The notes: generated by a model not told the origin, from the sequence alone. A stretch of 64,000 bases of DNA from Malus domestica (GCF_042453785.1 NC_091663.1:35919001-35983000); one strand, 5' to 3'; shown: positions 46,759-58,740, counted from the stretch's first letter. Numbers and translations are program-made.

Positions 46759-47738
46759 TGTAGACATCGAAATTTTGGTAAATAAATGTTGACCGATAAA
46801 TCAAAGTGTCAACGCTCATGTATTACATAAATTTTACACGTAGCGTGTGACTCAACGAAAATTGAAATGAGTTGGAAAAAGTCATCAAATAGGACACGTG
46901 TCAACACCTGGCAGAAACGACTTATTTCATCTGGGATATTATATTCAAAATTAGGCCTTGATAAATTCTATAAATACAAGCCCATTTCATTCATTTGAGG
47001 GAAACCAAAAATCATTAGGCAAAACTCTTGAAGCTCTGAAGCTCTGAAACTCCGAAGCTCTCAAGCATCCAGGTTCCCGAAGAATCAAGAAAGCGTTCTT
47101 CGTTCATCGTTCTTCCAAGATCAAGCCCGACGGCCCTTGGATCAACAATCATCCACCTTCAAGCCCAAGCCTCAACGGCCCCTTGAAGAAAGCGTTCATC
47201 GTTCATCAACTGTTCATCCTCAAGGATCAAGCCCCAACGGCCCCTTTGGATCGACAACACCAACAAATCCACTCATCCGCTGTTCATCAAGCCCAAGCCC
47301 CGACGGCCCTTGAAGAAAGCGTTCATCGTTCATCACTGTTCTTTGAGATCAAGCCCAAAAGCCCTCGAAGATCCGTTCAAGCTCAAAAGCTCTCGAAGAT
47401 CCGTTCGTCACTGTTCTTCGAGTTCAAGCCCAAAAGCCATCGGAAATCCGTTCATCACTGTTCTTCGAGATCAAGCCTAAAAGCCCTTGAAGATCCGTCA
47501 ATCACCATTCTTCAAGATCAAGCCCAAAAGCCCTTGAAGATCCGTTCATCCTCGTTCATCCAAGATCAAGCCTCAACGGCCCTTGGATCAATTGCACCTC
47601 CCACAAATCAACACCTTACGGAGATCGAATCAGAGGATCAAAATAGAGAGAGATTGTAACCCAAAATCATCAAATACAAATATTTGTTTGCGCACGTTGT
47701 TCTTGTCTCTTTCGTTTCAGGAATTTTCCGTGTTCACA
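46759..47738 (+). repeat. 3' LTR of copy B
   Basis: 980 bp, the same length as the 5' LTR. In all stretches I compared it reads the same, and the 158-codon repeat-derived frame is identical. It is followed by the target duplication ACAAG. Confidence 0.9.
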
Positions 47739-47911
47739 ACAAGGTTCTGGGCCACCACCGCAGCGGTCATATCATTCTTTATCATCGAATCCCCAACGGT
47801 AAGAGGACCAGTAGGGGATATGAAGAATGGGCGCCATATGTTGTCTGGAGAAGGCGGGACTGCCTCTTCACCAAGATTCAAGTCAAAACGACAGTCGGAG
47901 GGTCCAGACAT
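47739..47911 (-). pseudogene. 5' portion of the antisense coiled-coil frame of copy A (fossil)
   Basis: Homologous to the first part of the frame at 44182-44850 (MSGPSDCRFDLNLGEE...). It is cut off at the copy B insertion; the rest lies at 37473-37970. Confidence 0.8.
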
Positions 47912-48119
47912 TTTCAAAATGTTGAAGAAAGAAGAGGTCGGACGAACCAAGATCTTAGAAATGCAAAAAGGGAGTTTCTACAAGCAAAAAATTCAAGTGT
48001 GCTTTGAAACAAACTGCATGCCTCTATAAAAATCAGCATTCAATGGGATTTCAGAGATCGAAGAGGCGAGCTCAGAATTCGAAGAGGCCAATTCAAAAAA
48101 TCGAAGAGGCAAGCTCAGA

Positions 48120-48415
48120 AATCGGAGAGGCATCTTGCTTTTCTAGACGCGTCAGCACCCGTCACACGCAAACTCAGCTTTGCGGAAATCACGGGTAATT
48201 TGTCAAAGCGCCGATCCTAGATATCGAAGAGACGCTAGTCTTTTCCAGACACGTTATCACCTATCATACGCAAACTCAGCTTTGCGAAAATCACGGGTAA
48301 TTTATCGAAGCGCCGATCCCAGTTATCGAAGAGGCGCCAGTCTTTTTCAGCCGCGTTAACACCTGTCACATGCACACTCAGCTTGGCGGAAATTACGGAC
48401 AATTTGTCGAAGATT
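48120..48415 (-). repeat. 102-bp minisatellite, 3 units (copy A)
   Basis: The motif 'acggg(t)aattt.tc.aag' recurs at 48191, 48293 and 48395, an exact 102-bp spacing. Confidence 0.8.
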
Positions 48416-48919
48416 TCTGATGAAGAAGAAAAGCGCGTGAAGCCATACTGATCAACCACTCAATGGTTGCCGACACAAGTGAAAAAATAGTACCTCTACA
48501 GGTATTAAATAACTTCCTATAACTGCCCACCTTCACCCTCCATAGTAAGGCAGACATACAGAACCTTTCTTCATCTCCGAGAACCTTTCTTCATCTCCAA
48601 AAATGCTTTCCCAACGAAACCTCTCGAGTCATTCAGTGTTCCTTATTCCTTGGGGTACCTATGCAAGCCAATGACTCCAAAGCAAAAGTATCTCATATCA
48701 CCAGGGTAGAAAGTAAGAGTATCTCATATCATGCGTTCTCCATGTCCTTTCCTTTGTCCTTGTTCTTACCTACAAAGACAAGGATAAAGAAAACAATATG
48801 CCGGAACCTCCACTCAAACTCGGGTAAGGAACAGACTGCTTGGAACCCCTCCTTGATTGCCTACCTAGCACTGCTCTCGAGTACTCGTCTTCCATTGCTG
48901 CTGTACTTCCAAAGAAGCT

Positions 48920-49200
48920 GTCACATCTGCCTGGAGAACATAAAAGGCAAGTGAAAAATGATACCTTGCAGCATGTGGAGACAACGTGCAGAAGGAACAA
49001 GCAGAGAAGAATGCGGCCTGCACAGTCAACTCAGCAGAATGAGTCCGAGCTGAGGAACTCGAGAAGATGCCACATCTGCCTGGAGAACAAATAAGGAAAT
49101 GCGGCATGCACAATTAACTCAGCAGAAGGAGTCTGAACTGAGGAACTCGAGCATATGCCACATTCTGCCAGAAGAATAGATAAGGCAAGGGAAATGATAC
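48920..49200 (+). repeat. About 80-bp minisatellite (copy A)
   Basis: Several diverged units of the 'cagagaagaatgcggcctgcacagtcaactcagcagaa...ctgcctggagaa' type. The frames seen through it on both strands are repeat by-products. Confidence 0.65.
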
Positions 49201-50146
49201 ATTGAAGCATGTGGAGACAAGCACAACAAAGCACGTGCCGATTCATCCGCTACTTCTTCAAAATTAAAAGTATCTCATATCATCAAAGTTGCAATCATTC
49301 TGGGTGGAGGACTTGTTTTAACCCTCAAATACTTGGGTCGACTCGCTAGGCGTTGTGGGCTGCACGTGCCGATTCACCACCTTTGAATCAAATCCTTAAA
49401 GATCAAGTCACCAACTGGAAGAAGAGCCCATCAATCTTGAAGATCATACCGTTGACCAAACTGTTCAGGTGTGAATTAGAAAGTTTGAACAAAGAAACAG
49501 GCTGTCACATTTACCTCGTGCCTGCTTGCCATGTGTTTGAATCAACTTTCGAGATCAAGCCTCAAAGGCCCTTGAAGAAGCTTCTAGCCAAAGTTCAAGA
49601 TTAAGCCTCGACGGCCCTTGAAGAAATCACAAGTACGATTCAAGATCAAGTGTCCATCACCCTTGAATCAAATCCAACTCCACATAAAGAGTAAATTCAA
49701 ACAATCAAAGGAAGCCAGAAAGTCCTCCAACCCAGTTCAAGATCAAAGCTGTGGAAAGTCAACAAGTGCAACAAAATACGTGCCGATTCATTCACTACCA
49801 AAGCCAAATATCATCTACCACATGAAGCTCCTTGTGGTCCAATTTCAACCTTCAAGATCAAGCCTCGACGACCTTTGAAGAAATTTCAAACAAAAGTTCA
49901 AGAACAAGCCTCAACGGCCCTTGAAGAAATTTCAAACAAAAGTTCAAGAACAAGCCTCAACGGCCCTTGAAGAAATCTCAAGCCCAATTCAAGATCAAGC
50001 ATCAACGGCCCTTGAAGAAATTTCCAGCCCAATTCAAGATCAAGCCTCGATGGCCCTTGGATCGACATCTATAATAAGGGACTTCAAAACGCATCTTCTA
50101 CACGCGACAAGCACATGTATACAACGCGCCTTGAAGTGGGGGCATT

Positions 50147-51226
50147 TGTAGATACCGAAATTTCGGTAAATAAATGTTGACCGATAAATCAAAGTGTCAA
50201 CGCTCATGTATTACATAAATTTTACACGTAGCGTGTGACTTGACGAAATATTGAAATGAGTTGGAAAAGTCATCAAACAGGACACGTGTCAACACCTGGC
50301 AGAAACGACTTATTTCATCTGGAATATTATATTCAAAATTAGGCCTTGGAAATTTCTATAAATAGAAGGCTAATTCATTCATTTGGGGAGGAACAAAAAA
50401 AAAAATCATTATGCAAAATTCTTGAAGCTCTGAAGCTCTGAAACTCCGAAGCCCTCAAGCATCCAGGTTCTCGAAGGATCAAGAAAATGTTCTTCGTTCT
50501 TCGTTCATCGTTCTTCCAAGATCAAGCCCCGACGGCCCTTGGATCAACAATCATCCACCAATTCAAGATCAAGCCCTGACGGCCCTTGAAGAAAGTGTTA
50601 TTCGTTCTTCGTTCATCGTTCTTCCAAGATCAAGCCCCGACGGCCCTTGAAGAAAGTGTTCTTCGTTCTTCGTTCATTGTTCTTTCAAGATCAAGCCCTG
50701 ACGGCTCTTGAAGAAAGTGTTATTCGTTCTTCGTTCATCGTTCTTCCAAGATCAAGCCCCGACGGCCCTTGAAGAAAGTGTTCATTCATTCATCATCCGC
50801 TCATCCTAAGATCAAGCCCTAACGGCCCTTTAGATCAGCAAACGTCGACAAAGCCATACATCCAAACTGTTCTTCAAGATCAAGCTCAAAAGCCCTTGAA
50901 GATCCGTTCATCACTGTTCTTCAAGATCAAGCTCAAAAGCCCTTGAAGATCCACTCATCACCGTTATTCAAGATCAAGCATCAACGGCCCTTGAAGAAAC
51001 ACTCATCCTCAAGATCAAGCCCCAACGGCTCCTTGAAGATCCGCTCAAATCCAAATCAAGCCCACGGCCCTTGGATCAACGAAACATCCACAAATCAACG
51101 CCTTACGGAGATCGAATCAGATGATCAAAATAGAGAGAGATTGTAACCCAAAATCATCAAAATACAAATATTTGTTTGTGCACGTTGTTCTTGTCTCTTT
51201 CGTTTCAGGAATTTTCCGTGTTCACA
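50147..51226 (+). repeat. LTR shared by copies A and C
   Basis: About 1080 bp, beginning TGTAGATACCGAAATTTCGG and ending GTGTTCACA. It is preceded by the 3' internal region and polypurine tract of copy A and followed by the primer-binding site and gag of copy C. It differs from the copy B LTRs by many substitutions and by extra minisatellite units (50470-51060), so it is clearly older or from another subfamily. Confidence 0.85.
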
Positions 51227-51306
51227 AATTGGCACGCCCAATGGGACCATCTTTACCTCTCATTTCTTTCCCCGTTCAAAAAAATTTAAGCACACTTCCA
51301 AAAGTA

Positions 51307-53150
51307 ATGGCATCAAAGAAGGCTCAAACTGTTCCCGCAACCGGCGCAAAGAACAAAAGCGTCCTCGTCACAAGTGGTGTCACTTTAGGCATCACGACTC
51401 GAAGCAAGACAAAAGCTACTTCTGCAGCCTCCTTCACCTCTGCATCCACTCTGCCAAGGGAACAAGAGCACCCAAGGTACGAGCCTGTAATCACCTTAGC
51501 CTCACTAAGGGCACCAGGGGAGGAGAGCCCAATGAAGTACTCTGAATCCATGCTCTCTGATGCCGACTCAAGCGGCAGTTCAACCATGCAAGTTATGACC
51601 ACTGAAGCAACTTTAATCGATGAGCAGCTGGCTCAGATGAATGAAGCAATCGTAAGGCTAACCCGAACTGTGGAAGAAAAAGACTTGCAAATTGCAGCAC
51701 TCGTCAACCGACTAAAGGCGCAGGATGGCGAGAAACCCAACCCGAAGATTGATCCTCTAAAGAAGGAAGACGATGAAGAAGATGAGCCTATAGTGGAGAA
51801 AGCTGAAGAAAAGCTGAAGCTCGACCCAACAACAGCGCTCATGGGATCTCTCTCCATCAAGCAGTTGCAGGAGATGATCGCCAGCACCGTCAAGATGCAG
51901 TACGAATGGAGCTCACATGCCTCCATGTTGTACTCGTAGCTTTACTCCAGGAAGATCGACGCCTTAAGGATGCCGATGGGTTATCAACCACTAAAGTTCA
52001 TGCAGTTTGATGGAAAAAGAAACCCGAAACAGCACGTTGCCCATTTTGTTGAAACTTGCAACAACGCAGGGACCAAAGGGGACTACCTTGCCAAGCAGTT
52101 TGTGCGCTCGCTGAAAGGAAACGCCTTTGAGTGGTACACGGACCTAGAGCCTGAGTCCATCAACAGCTGGGAGTAATTAGAGCGGGAATTCCTCAACCGC
52201 TTCTATAGCACCTGCCGCACTGTGAGCATGCTAGAGCTAACGAGCACAAAGCAGTGGAAGGACGAGCCAGTCATTGACTATATCAACAAATGGCGCACTT
52301 TAAGCCTCAACTGTAAAGACATGCTCTCGGAAACCTCTTCAATCGAGATGTGCATCCAAGGCATGCAATGGGGTTTGCAATACATCCTTCAAGGCATTAA
52401 ACCACGGACCTTCGAAGAATTGGCCACTCGCGCCCATGACTTGGAGTTGAGCATCGCCCATCATGGGAAGAAAGAACCGATCGCCGACTACAAGGACGAC
52501 AAAGTTCTTGGGACAAAGGTGGAAAAGGTTGTATGGAAACCCACCAAGGAAGCGATGACGGTCAACACAGCTTCCGTCAAAATCTCCACACGAGGCAAGG
52601 CGATTCAAACCGAAGGTTTTCGTGATCAAGAGATGCGTAGACGCACTTTGAAGGAGCTTGAGGAGAAAACTTATCCATTCCCCGACTCTGATGTGGTTGC
52701 CATGCTGGATGACCTGTTGGACAAGAAGGTGATCGATTTGCCTGAGTGCAGACGGTCGGAAGAGATAAATCGTACCGACAGTCCAAGATACTCTAAATTC
52801 CACCGCTTCATCAGCCATCTAACGAAAAAGTGCTTCGTACTGAAAGATCTCATCCTGAAGCTAGCACAACAAGGGAAAATCGAGCTTGACCTCGAAGACA
52901 CGGTTGCGGCACACACTACTACTATTGTGTTTGGATCACTTGATCATGTGCCTCTCCGAAGCATGCATGACCATTCTCGTCAATGTTCAAGTCACAAGAC
53001 ACCTCCTACACAACCATCACCGGGGGCAAGCAACCAAGATGCAGCTACTGGTGATAAGAAAGGGTGGACATTGGCGACCTACAAAAAAATGAGGAAGCCA
53101 AGACCACAAGCCACAAGGCCAAAAGAGGAGCCTAAACCCGCCCCTCGAAC
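51307..53150 (+). pseudogene. Gag region of copy C (fossil)
   Basis: Closely related to the gag at 39029-40993 in the central domain but with a different N-terminal part. It is broken, with about two breaks. The C-terminal side joins the block shared with copy A near 53155. Confidence 0.8.
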
Positions 53151-53739
53151 TTCAGTATTCGAAACTCTCTGCTTGAAAACTCGCAGACGGAGGAGACGTG
53201 AAGTCAAGTCAACGGCACTCATCCGCCCTTCGGTTGTACAATAAATCAAAGTTTTTCCAAGTCTTCTCTATCAGTGTGTCTGAGATCATATTATCTCAAC
53301 TTCTCCGTACCTCCTCCCGGTGATTGGCCGCGCCCTTTTCATGCTCTCCTCGTCAAAGCTCACTTATGCAGCTTTTGACCACCGTCTCTGTTCGCTATGG
53401 GTTTTCGGTGTAGGGGGAGTTGGGTGTCTTGAGAAATTCTCCTCAATTTCATCATTGCCATCTTTGTTGCAACGGATGTGCAGTGGCTGTGCTCGGTGAC
53501 GGTGCAACAGATGTGCAGTGGTTGTGCTCTGTGGTTGGGCTCAATGGTTGTGCTATGGGTTCTAGCTGGATCCGATATCAAGGTCACCTCTACCCTCTCC
53601 GTCTTCGTCATTCTCTGCAAAATTCCTCTACCCATAATCCAAATTTATATAAAAATATATATAATAAAAAAGGGGATGGTGGATCAAAGATGGGGAACAG
53701 CCCCATGGTAAATCAAAAGTTTCTGGTGGTGCATGCACC

Positions 53740-55575
53740 AGTCGCATAGGAACCACAGGACAACCCTCTCTCAACATATCATCGCCTAAGTGAGAAGAAT
53801 TGGTACTACTCGCCATCCTCAAGTTCTTGTAATGTGTCCTTAACCACCAGCGTGCGTAAACACGGGTCACCGGATTACTCTTGAACTCATCATTGGCTGG
53901 CAGCGTGATAACAACATTTGTGAATGAACGGGTACAAGACTCCCAGTGCATGTACACGCCTTGCAGGGATGCCGATTGGTTCTTTTCCTTCAGCTTGCCT
54001 GGCATGTTTTGGACAAAACCGAATTGCCTGCTGAAACGGTGGGGACTATATGGCTGAACAATGCATCGGTCTTCTTGCCGCAAAGAAACAAACCCCGAGC
54101 GAAGACTTATAAGATAAGAAAAGTCTGAGAAACGGAGATGCGAATTGTCCACGATGCCTCGCCGCACCGAGCCAACCCTCGCTAAGGGGTCCATCTTCAA
54201 ACCTTCACAACTTTTAAATAGCGCTCGCGCCTGCAAACCATCAAGGCTCTTCGCGGAGAGTACACCTGAATACTTCGTCATCAAAGGCCCCAGTTTGGCT
54301 CCAATCGATGAAGAATGCCTTTACTTGTTAAGAGTCGACAAAGAAAAATGAGTGCCAAAATATTCACCCAACCAACCATACACATAGTGGTAAGGAAGCA
54401 CCGCAACACGATCTTCAGTGTTTGTCGAGTCCGAGACAATGCTCAATCCATTGTAAATGTTGGCTAAAACCGGAATAGCAAGGCTAAAAGGCTCACATGC
54501 AGCCATTCTGCTAGCAACTTTGAAAACTCCAGGACGAACTAAGTTGACATCGCCTGCCGGGAAAACAAACTTACAAAGCCAACAAGCTAAAAAAAACAGC
54601 TAGGTAAGACTCCTCCACATGCTCTGATGCTATACCAAGATCCTCAAACGCTCTCAACTCGTCACAAGAGCGGCACCTGGTTGAGCCAATAACACCGGAC
54701 GGGTCTGAGTCTCCCTTTGGCCTAGTGGTCTTGTTACGACCATTTTTCTTCAAAGGCTTCTTATACCTCATGGCCTCCCAGTACCAAAATCGGATCCACA
54801 AGGAAATCCTCACGCCCGATTCACCTTGAGCATCTTAGAAAAGCTTGTGATACGCCCAAAACAAACAACGGCAACTCGCAGGCAATCCTCGGCTATTACA
54901 AAAAGAAAGTTCATCCGCGCTGGGAACAACCTCGTCATAAAACCTACCTTGGATCGGCAAGCCTCCTATCCTGTGAAGATCCCAAAGTGAAATTGACATC
55001 TCCCATTGCGCCGTGTGAAGTGTGTTGGTCGCTGAACACCAACACTCAAAGAACGCACGAATGACGGAAGGATGGCAATCATAACTAAACAAAGATGCGT
55101 ACACAGCGTGGTAAATGCCCACGTTAGTAAGCACATCTTTAGATCGACTTAAGACATCTTCAAGCCATTCCCAATACAAGTCGTCAAAAACGGCCTCTCC
55201 AACAGTTGACAGGGTACCGTTCCAAGCCATAGCTCCGCTGCGAATGTGATCACCAAGAAGCTTAAACGTGGCCGAATGATTGTCACCAGCATGGTGCGAA
55301 GGATTCAAGATAATAATCTTCGAGATGCACGCCTTCTTCTTCGTATCTGGTTGAATAGAATCTACCACCTCCCAAGATACTTCGGAAGACCACGACTTAA
55401 TATGCATGGAGTTATCTTTTGCGGGAAGAGCAAGCACCTTAGGACCAGTCAGTGGCACATAAAGCTTCAATGTCGTTCCACTATCTTGTGGATCGCATTC
55501 CTTCGCAAGAATGGTGATGGTGTTGTTTTTAAAACACTTGAGAAACACCATGACTGCAACGGAAAAGTCAGCCAC
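53740..55575 (-). pseudogene. Plant mobile domain (PMD) frame, antisense within copy C (fossil)
   Basis: Minus-strand coding sequence related to the plant mobile domain / 'aminotransferase-like' family (MAIN/MAIL1 relatives). Recognisable stretches are GIYHAVYASLFSYDCHPSVI, FFECWCSATNTLHTAQWEMS and LWDLHRIGGLPIQGRFYDE in the upstream part, and FSRQFGFVQNMPGKLKEK with WESCTRSFTN in the downstream part. PMD domains are known in host genes and inside Ty3/gypsy and Mutator elements. Here it lies opposite to gag between the shared block and the hairpin array, so it is cargo of the element. Broken, with a few breaks. Confidence 0.75.
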
Positions 55576-55589
55576 AAAGCTTGAGCAGC

Positions 55590-56015
55590 ACGGCAGCGTA
55601 CCATCGAGGGAAAACTGTGATCAAAGGGCACTACACAGCAAATCCCCGCTGTAGTCTCTATCACAGCACCATACGGCAAAGGCACCGCCGAGGGAAAACT
55701 GTGATCAAATGGCACTACACAGCAAATCCCCGCTGCAGTCTCTATCACAGCATCACACGGCAAAGGCACCACCGAGGGAAAACTGTGATCAAATGGCACT
55801 ACACAGCAAATCCCCGCTGCAGTCTCTATCACAGCACCACACGGCAAAGGCACCACCGAGGGAAAACTGTGATAAAAGGGCACTACACAGCAAATCCCCG
55901 CTGCAGTCTCTATCACAGCACCACACGGCAAAGGCACCACCGAGGGAAAACTGTGATCAAAAGGCACTACACAGCGAAACTCTGCTGCAGTCTATGGCAC
56001 AAGCACTAGGCAACC
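55590..56015. repeat. 84-bp minisatellite, about 5 units
   Basis: CGAGGGAAAACTGTGATCAA recurs at 55605, 55689, 55773, 55857 (with one change) and 55941, exactly 84 bp apart. As 84 is a multiple of three, open frames run through it on both strands (28-residue repeats). It lies directly upstream of the antisense PMD start, overlapping it slightly in an alternative frame. Confidence 0.92.
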
Positions 56016-56440
56016 TGCTCACTCCGCCACCAACAATCACACCTCTGAAAGCTTCATGAAGGTCCCAGCATCATGCTCTGCCTTTTTAAAAATTAAGGAT
56101 TCCTAACGTCACAGCAAAGAAATCCATCAGTGGGAGCACAAACACACTATGCATAAAAATAGATACATTATATGGTATTATATGTGTGTGTGTATATGGG
56201 TGTGCGTATATATATATATGGCTTGAAAAGATGCAAATGGTGATGGTGATGGGATGATTGAAGGAATGTATATATATTCTGGCATCCTAAACAGATTATG
56301 TATATATGAGGTCCAAAAGATTGAAATCGTCATCAACCTAAAGCATACCTAAAAACTTGCTATTGCTGCACCACAATGTCACCCGTCTGCATCCTCCCTC
56401 TGCTCAATCTTCCGCCCATTGCCAAGCAACATACGGGGGT

Positions 56441-56449
56441 ATTTATAGG
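56441..56449 (-). promoter_or_regulatory. TATA-like box facing the antisense PMD frame
   Basis: On the minus strand CCTATAAATACCCCCG lies next to the hairpin array, about 870 bp upstream of the antisense PMD start. The same segment occurs at the centre of the inverted repeat in copy A (35485-35500 and, mirrored, 35575-35592). Confidence 0.4.
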
Positions 56450-56489
56450 AAAAAAAAAGAGAGGGTGATGATTTGAAAAAAAAAAAAAA

Positions 56490-57030
56490 AAAAAAAAAGA
56501 TGGTGCGGATTGCACCATCTGAAAAGAAAAAAAAAATAAAATAAAAAAATATAAAAAATTATAAATAAATAAATAAATAAATATATAAAAAAAAGTGGGG
56601 GATGGTGCGGATTGCACCATCTGAAAAGAATAAAAAATTAATATAAAAAAATTAATAATAATAAAAAAAAAGGGGATGGTGTGGATTGCACCATCTGAAA
56701 AGAAGAAAAAAATATAATAAAATAAAAAATATATATATAATAAAAAAAAAAATTAAAAAAAAAGGGTATGGTGCGGATTGCACCATCTGAAAAAAATAAA
56801 AAAATAAAAAAAGGGGGATGGTGCGGATTGCACCATCTGAAAAGAAGAAAAAAATATAATATATATATATATATATATATATAAAATAATAATAATAATA
56901 AATATAAAAAAAAGGGGTATGGTGTGGATTGCACCATCTGAAAAGAAAAAAAAATATAATAATAAAATAATATTAAAAAAATAATAATATAAAAATAAAA
57001 GGGATGGTGCGGATTGCACCATCTAAAAAG
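56490..57030 (-). repeat. Hairpin-core array of copy C (about 7 units)
   Basis: Cores lie at about 56502, 56604, 56676, 56768, 56818, 56919 and 57005. Two have TGTGGATT instead of TGCGGATT, which turns one G-C stem pair into a T-C mismatch. Spacers and the CTGAAAAG flank are as in copy A. Confidence 0.9.
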
Positions 57031-58439
57031 AAAAAAAAATAGTATAAAAAAAAACATTGAAAGAAATAAAGTCCATTTCATTGATTTCTCTGGAAAATTA
57101 CAAAGGGAACATTTACATACCAAAAAAAGAAAAAAAAGAAAAAAAAAAGAGTGCAAACAAACAAAAGCCTTCATTGATCAGGTGGCGCCTCAGTACTGAA
57201 CTTACTCTTTATGTGGAGTTGGATTTGATTCAAGGGTGATGGACACTTGATCTTGAATCGTACTTGTGATTTCTTCAAGGGCCGTCGAGGCTTGATCTTG
57301 AACTTTGGCTAGAAGCTTCTTCAAGGGCCTTTGAGGCTTGATCTCGAAGGTTGATTCGAACACATGGCAAGCAGGCACGAGGTAAAGGTGACAGCCTGTT
57401 TCTTTGTTCAATCTTTCTAATTCACACCTGAGCAGTTTGGTCAACGGTATGATCTTCAAGATTGATGAGCTCTTCTTCCAGTTGGTGACTTGATCTTTAA
57501 GGATTTGATTCAAAGGTGGTGAATCGGCACGTGCAGCCCACAACGCCTAGCGAGTCGACCCAAGTATTTGAGGGTTAAAACGAGTCCTCCACCCAGAATG
57601 ATTGCAACTTTGATGATATGAGATACTTTTGATTTTGATGAAGTAGCGGATGAATCGGCACGTATTTTGTTGTGCTTATCTCCATATGCTTCAATGTATC
57701 ATTTCCCTTGCCTTATCTATTCTTCTGGCAGAATGTGGCATATGCTCGAGTTCCTCAGTTCAAACTCATTCTGCTGAGTTGATTGTGCATGCCGCATTTC
57801 CTTATTTGTTCTCCAGGCAGATGTGGCATCTTCTCGAGTTCCTCAGCTCGGACTCATTCTGCTGAGTTGACTGTGCAGGCCGCATTCTTCTCTGCTTGTT
57901 CCTTCTACACGTTGTCTCCACATGCTGCAAGGTACTTGCCTTATCTGTTCTCCAGGCAGATGTGACAGCTTCTTTGGAAGTACAGCAGCAGTGGAAGACG
58001 AGTACTCGAGAACAGTGCTAGGTAGGCAATCAGGGAAGGGTTCCAAGCAGTCGGTTCCTTACCCGAGTTTGAGATGAGGTTCCGGCATATTGTTTTCTTT
58101 ATCCTTGTCTTTGTAGGTAAGAACAAAGACAAAGGAAATGACAGGGAAAAATCATGATATGAGATACTCTTGCTTTCTACCCTGGTAATATGAGATACTT
58201 TTGCTTTGGTGTCATTTGTTTGCTGAGGTACCCCAAGGAATAAGGAACATTGGGTGACTCGAGAGGCTTCGTTGGGAAGGCATTCTCGGAGATGAAGAAA
58301 GGTTCTGTATGTCTGCCTTGCTATGGAAGGTGAAGGTGGACAGTTATATGAAGTCTTTTAATACCTGTAGAGGTACTATTCTTTCACTCGTGTCGGCAAC
58401 TAACGCGTGATTGATCGGTATGGCTTCACGTGCTTTCTT

Positions 58440-58740
58440 CTTTATCAAAAAATCTTCGACAAATTGTCCGTAATTTTCGCCAAGCTGAGTGTGCCTGTGA
58501 CAGGTGTTGACGAGGCTAAAAAAGACTGGCGCCTCTTCGATATCTGGGATTGGTGTTTTGACAAATTGCTTGTGATTTCTGCAAAGCTGAGTTCGCGTGT
58601 GACGGGTATTGACGAGGCTGAAAAAGACTGGCGCCTCTTCGATATCTAGGATCGACGCTTCAACAACTTGCGCGTGATTACCGCAAAGCTGAATTTGCGC
58701 GTGACTGGCGCTGATACGTCTGGAAAAGCAAGATGCTTCT
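58440..58740 (+). repeat. 102-bp minisatellite of copy D (3 units)
   Basis: Reverse complement of the repeats at 45020-45265 and 48120-48415, again just upstream of the coiled-coil frame in that frame's own direction. Confidence 0.75.

Larger units (their letters stand above)
37971..47738 (+). mobile_element. LTR retrotransposon copy B (young fossil, both LTRs, TSD ACAAG)
   Basis: It is flanked by ACAAG at 37966-37970 and 47739-47743 and bounded by two 980-bp LTRs that read alike along their length. Parts in order: LTR, primer-binding site, gag, 38-40-bp minisatellite, host gene fragments (RBP45-like, F-box/LRR-like), short hairpin array, antisense coiled-coil frame, 102-bp and about 80-bp minisatellites, ATCAAGCC repeats, polypurine tract, LTR. 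There is no protease, reverse transcriptase, RNase H or integrase, so it depends on other elements for mobility. The gag type and PBS fit Ty3/gypsy. The near-identity of the LTRs points to a recent insertion. It looks structurally whole as a non-autonomous element. Confidence 0.88.
34615..51226 (+). mobile_element. LTR element copy A (fossil), split by copy B; its right LTR is shared with copy C
   Basis: Copy A is represented by 34615-37970 and 47739-51226. It has hairpin arrays, a host-gene-derived block (36185-36815), the antisense coiled-coil frame (split by the insertion of copy B), the 102-bp minisatellite, the polypurine tract (about 50134-50145) and an LTR (50147-51226). Its 5' LTR and gag are not present in this window. 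The left edge at about 34615 joins an inverted copy of the array. Family: Ty3/gypsy-type, non-autonomous. Broken: incomplete, with one large insertion. Confidence 0.7.
50147..57197 (+). mobile_element. LTR element copy C (fossil), from the shared LTR to an inversion junction
   Basis: Parts: LTR (50147-51226), primer-binding site, gag (51307 to about 53150), a block shared with copies A and D (53155-53735), an antisense plant mobile domain frame (about 53740-55575), an 84-bp minisatellite, a hairpin array (56490-57030) and the beginning of the antisense-gene 3' side. The 3' LTR is missing; sequence changes orientation at 57197. Broken: truncated, with several breaks. Confidence 0.7.
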
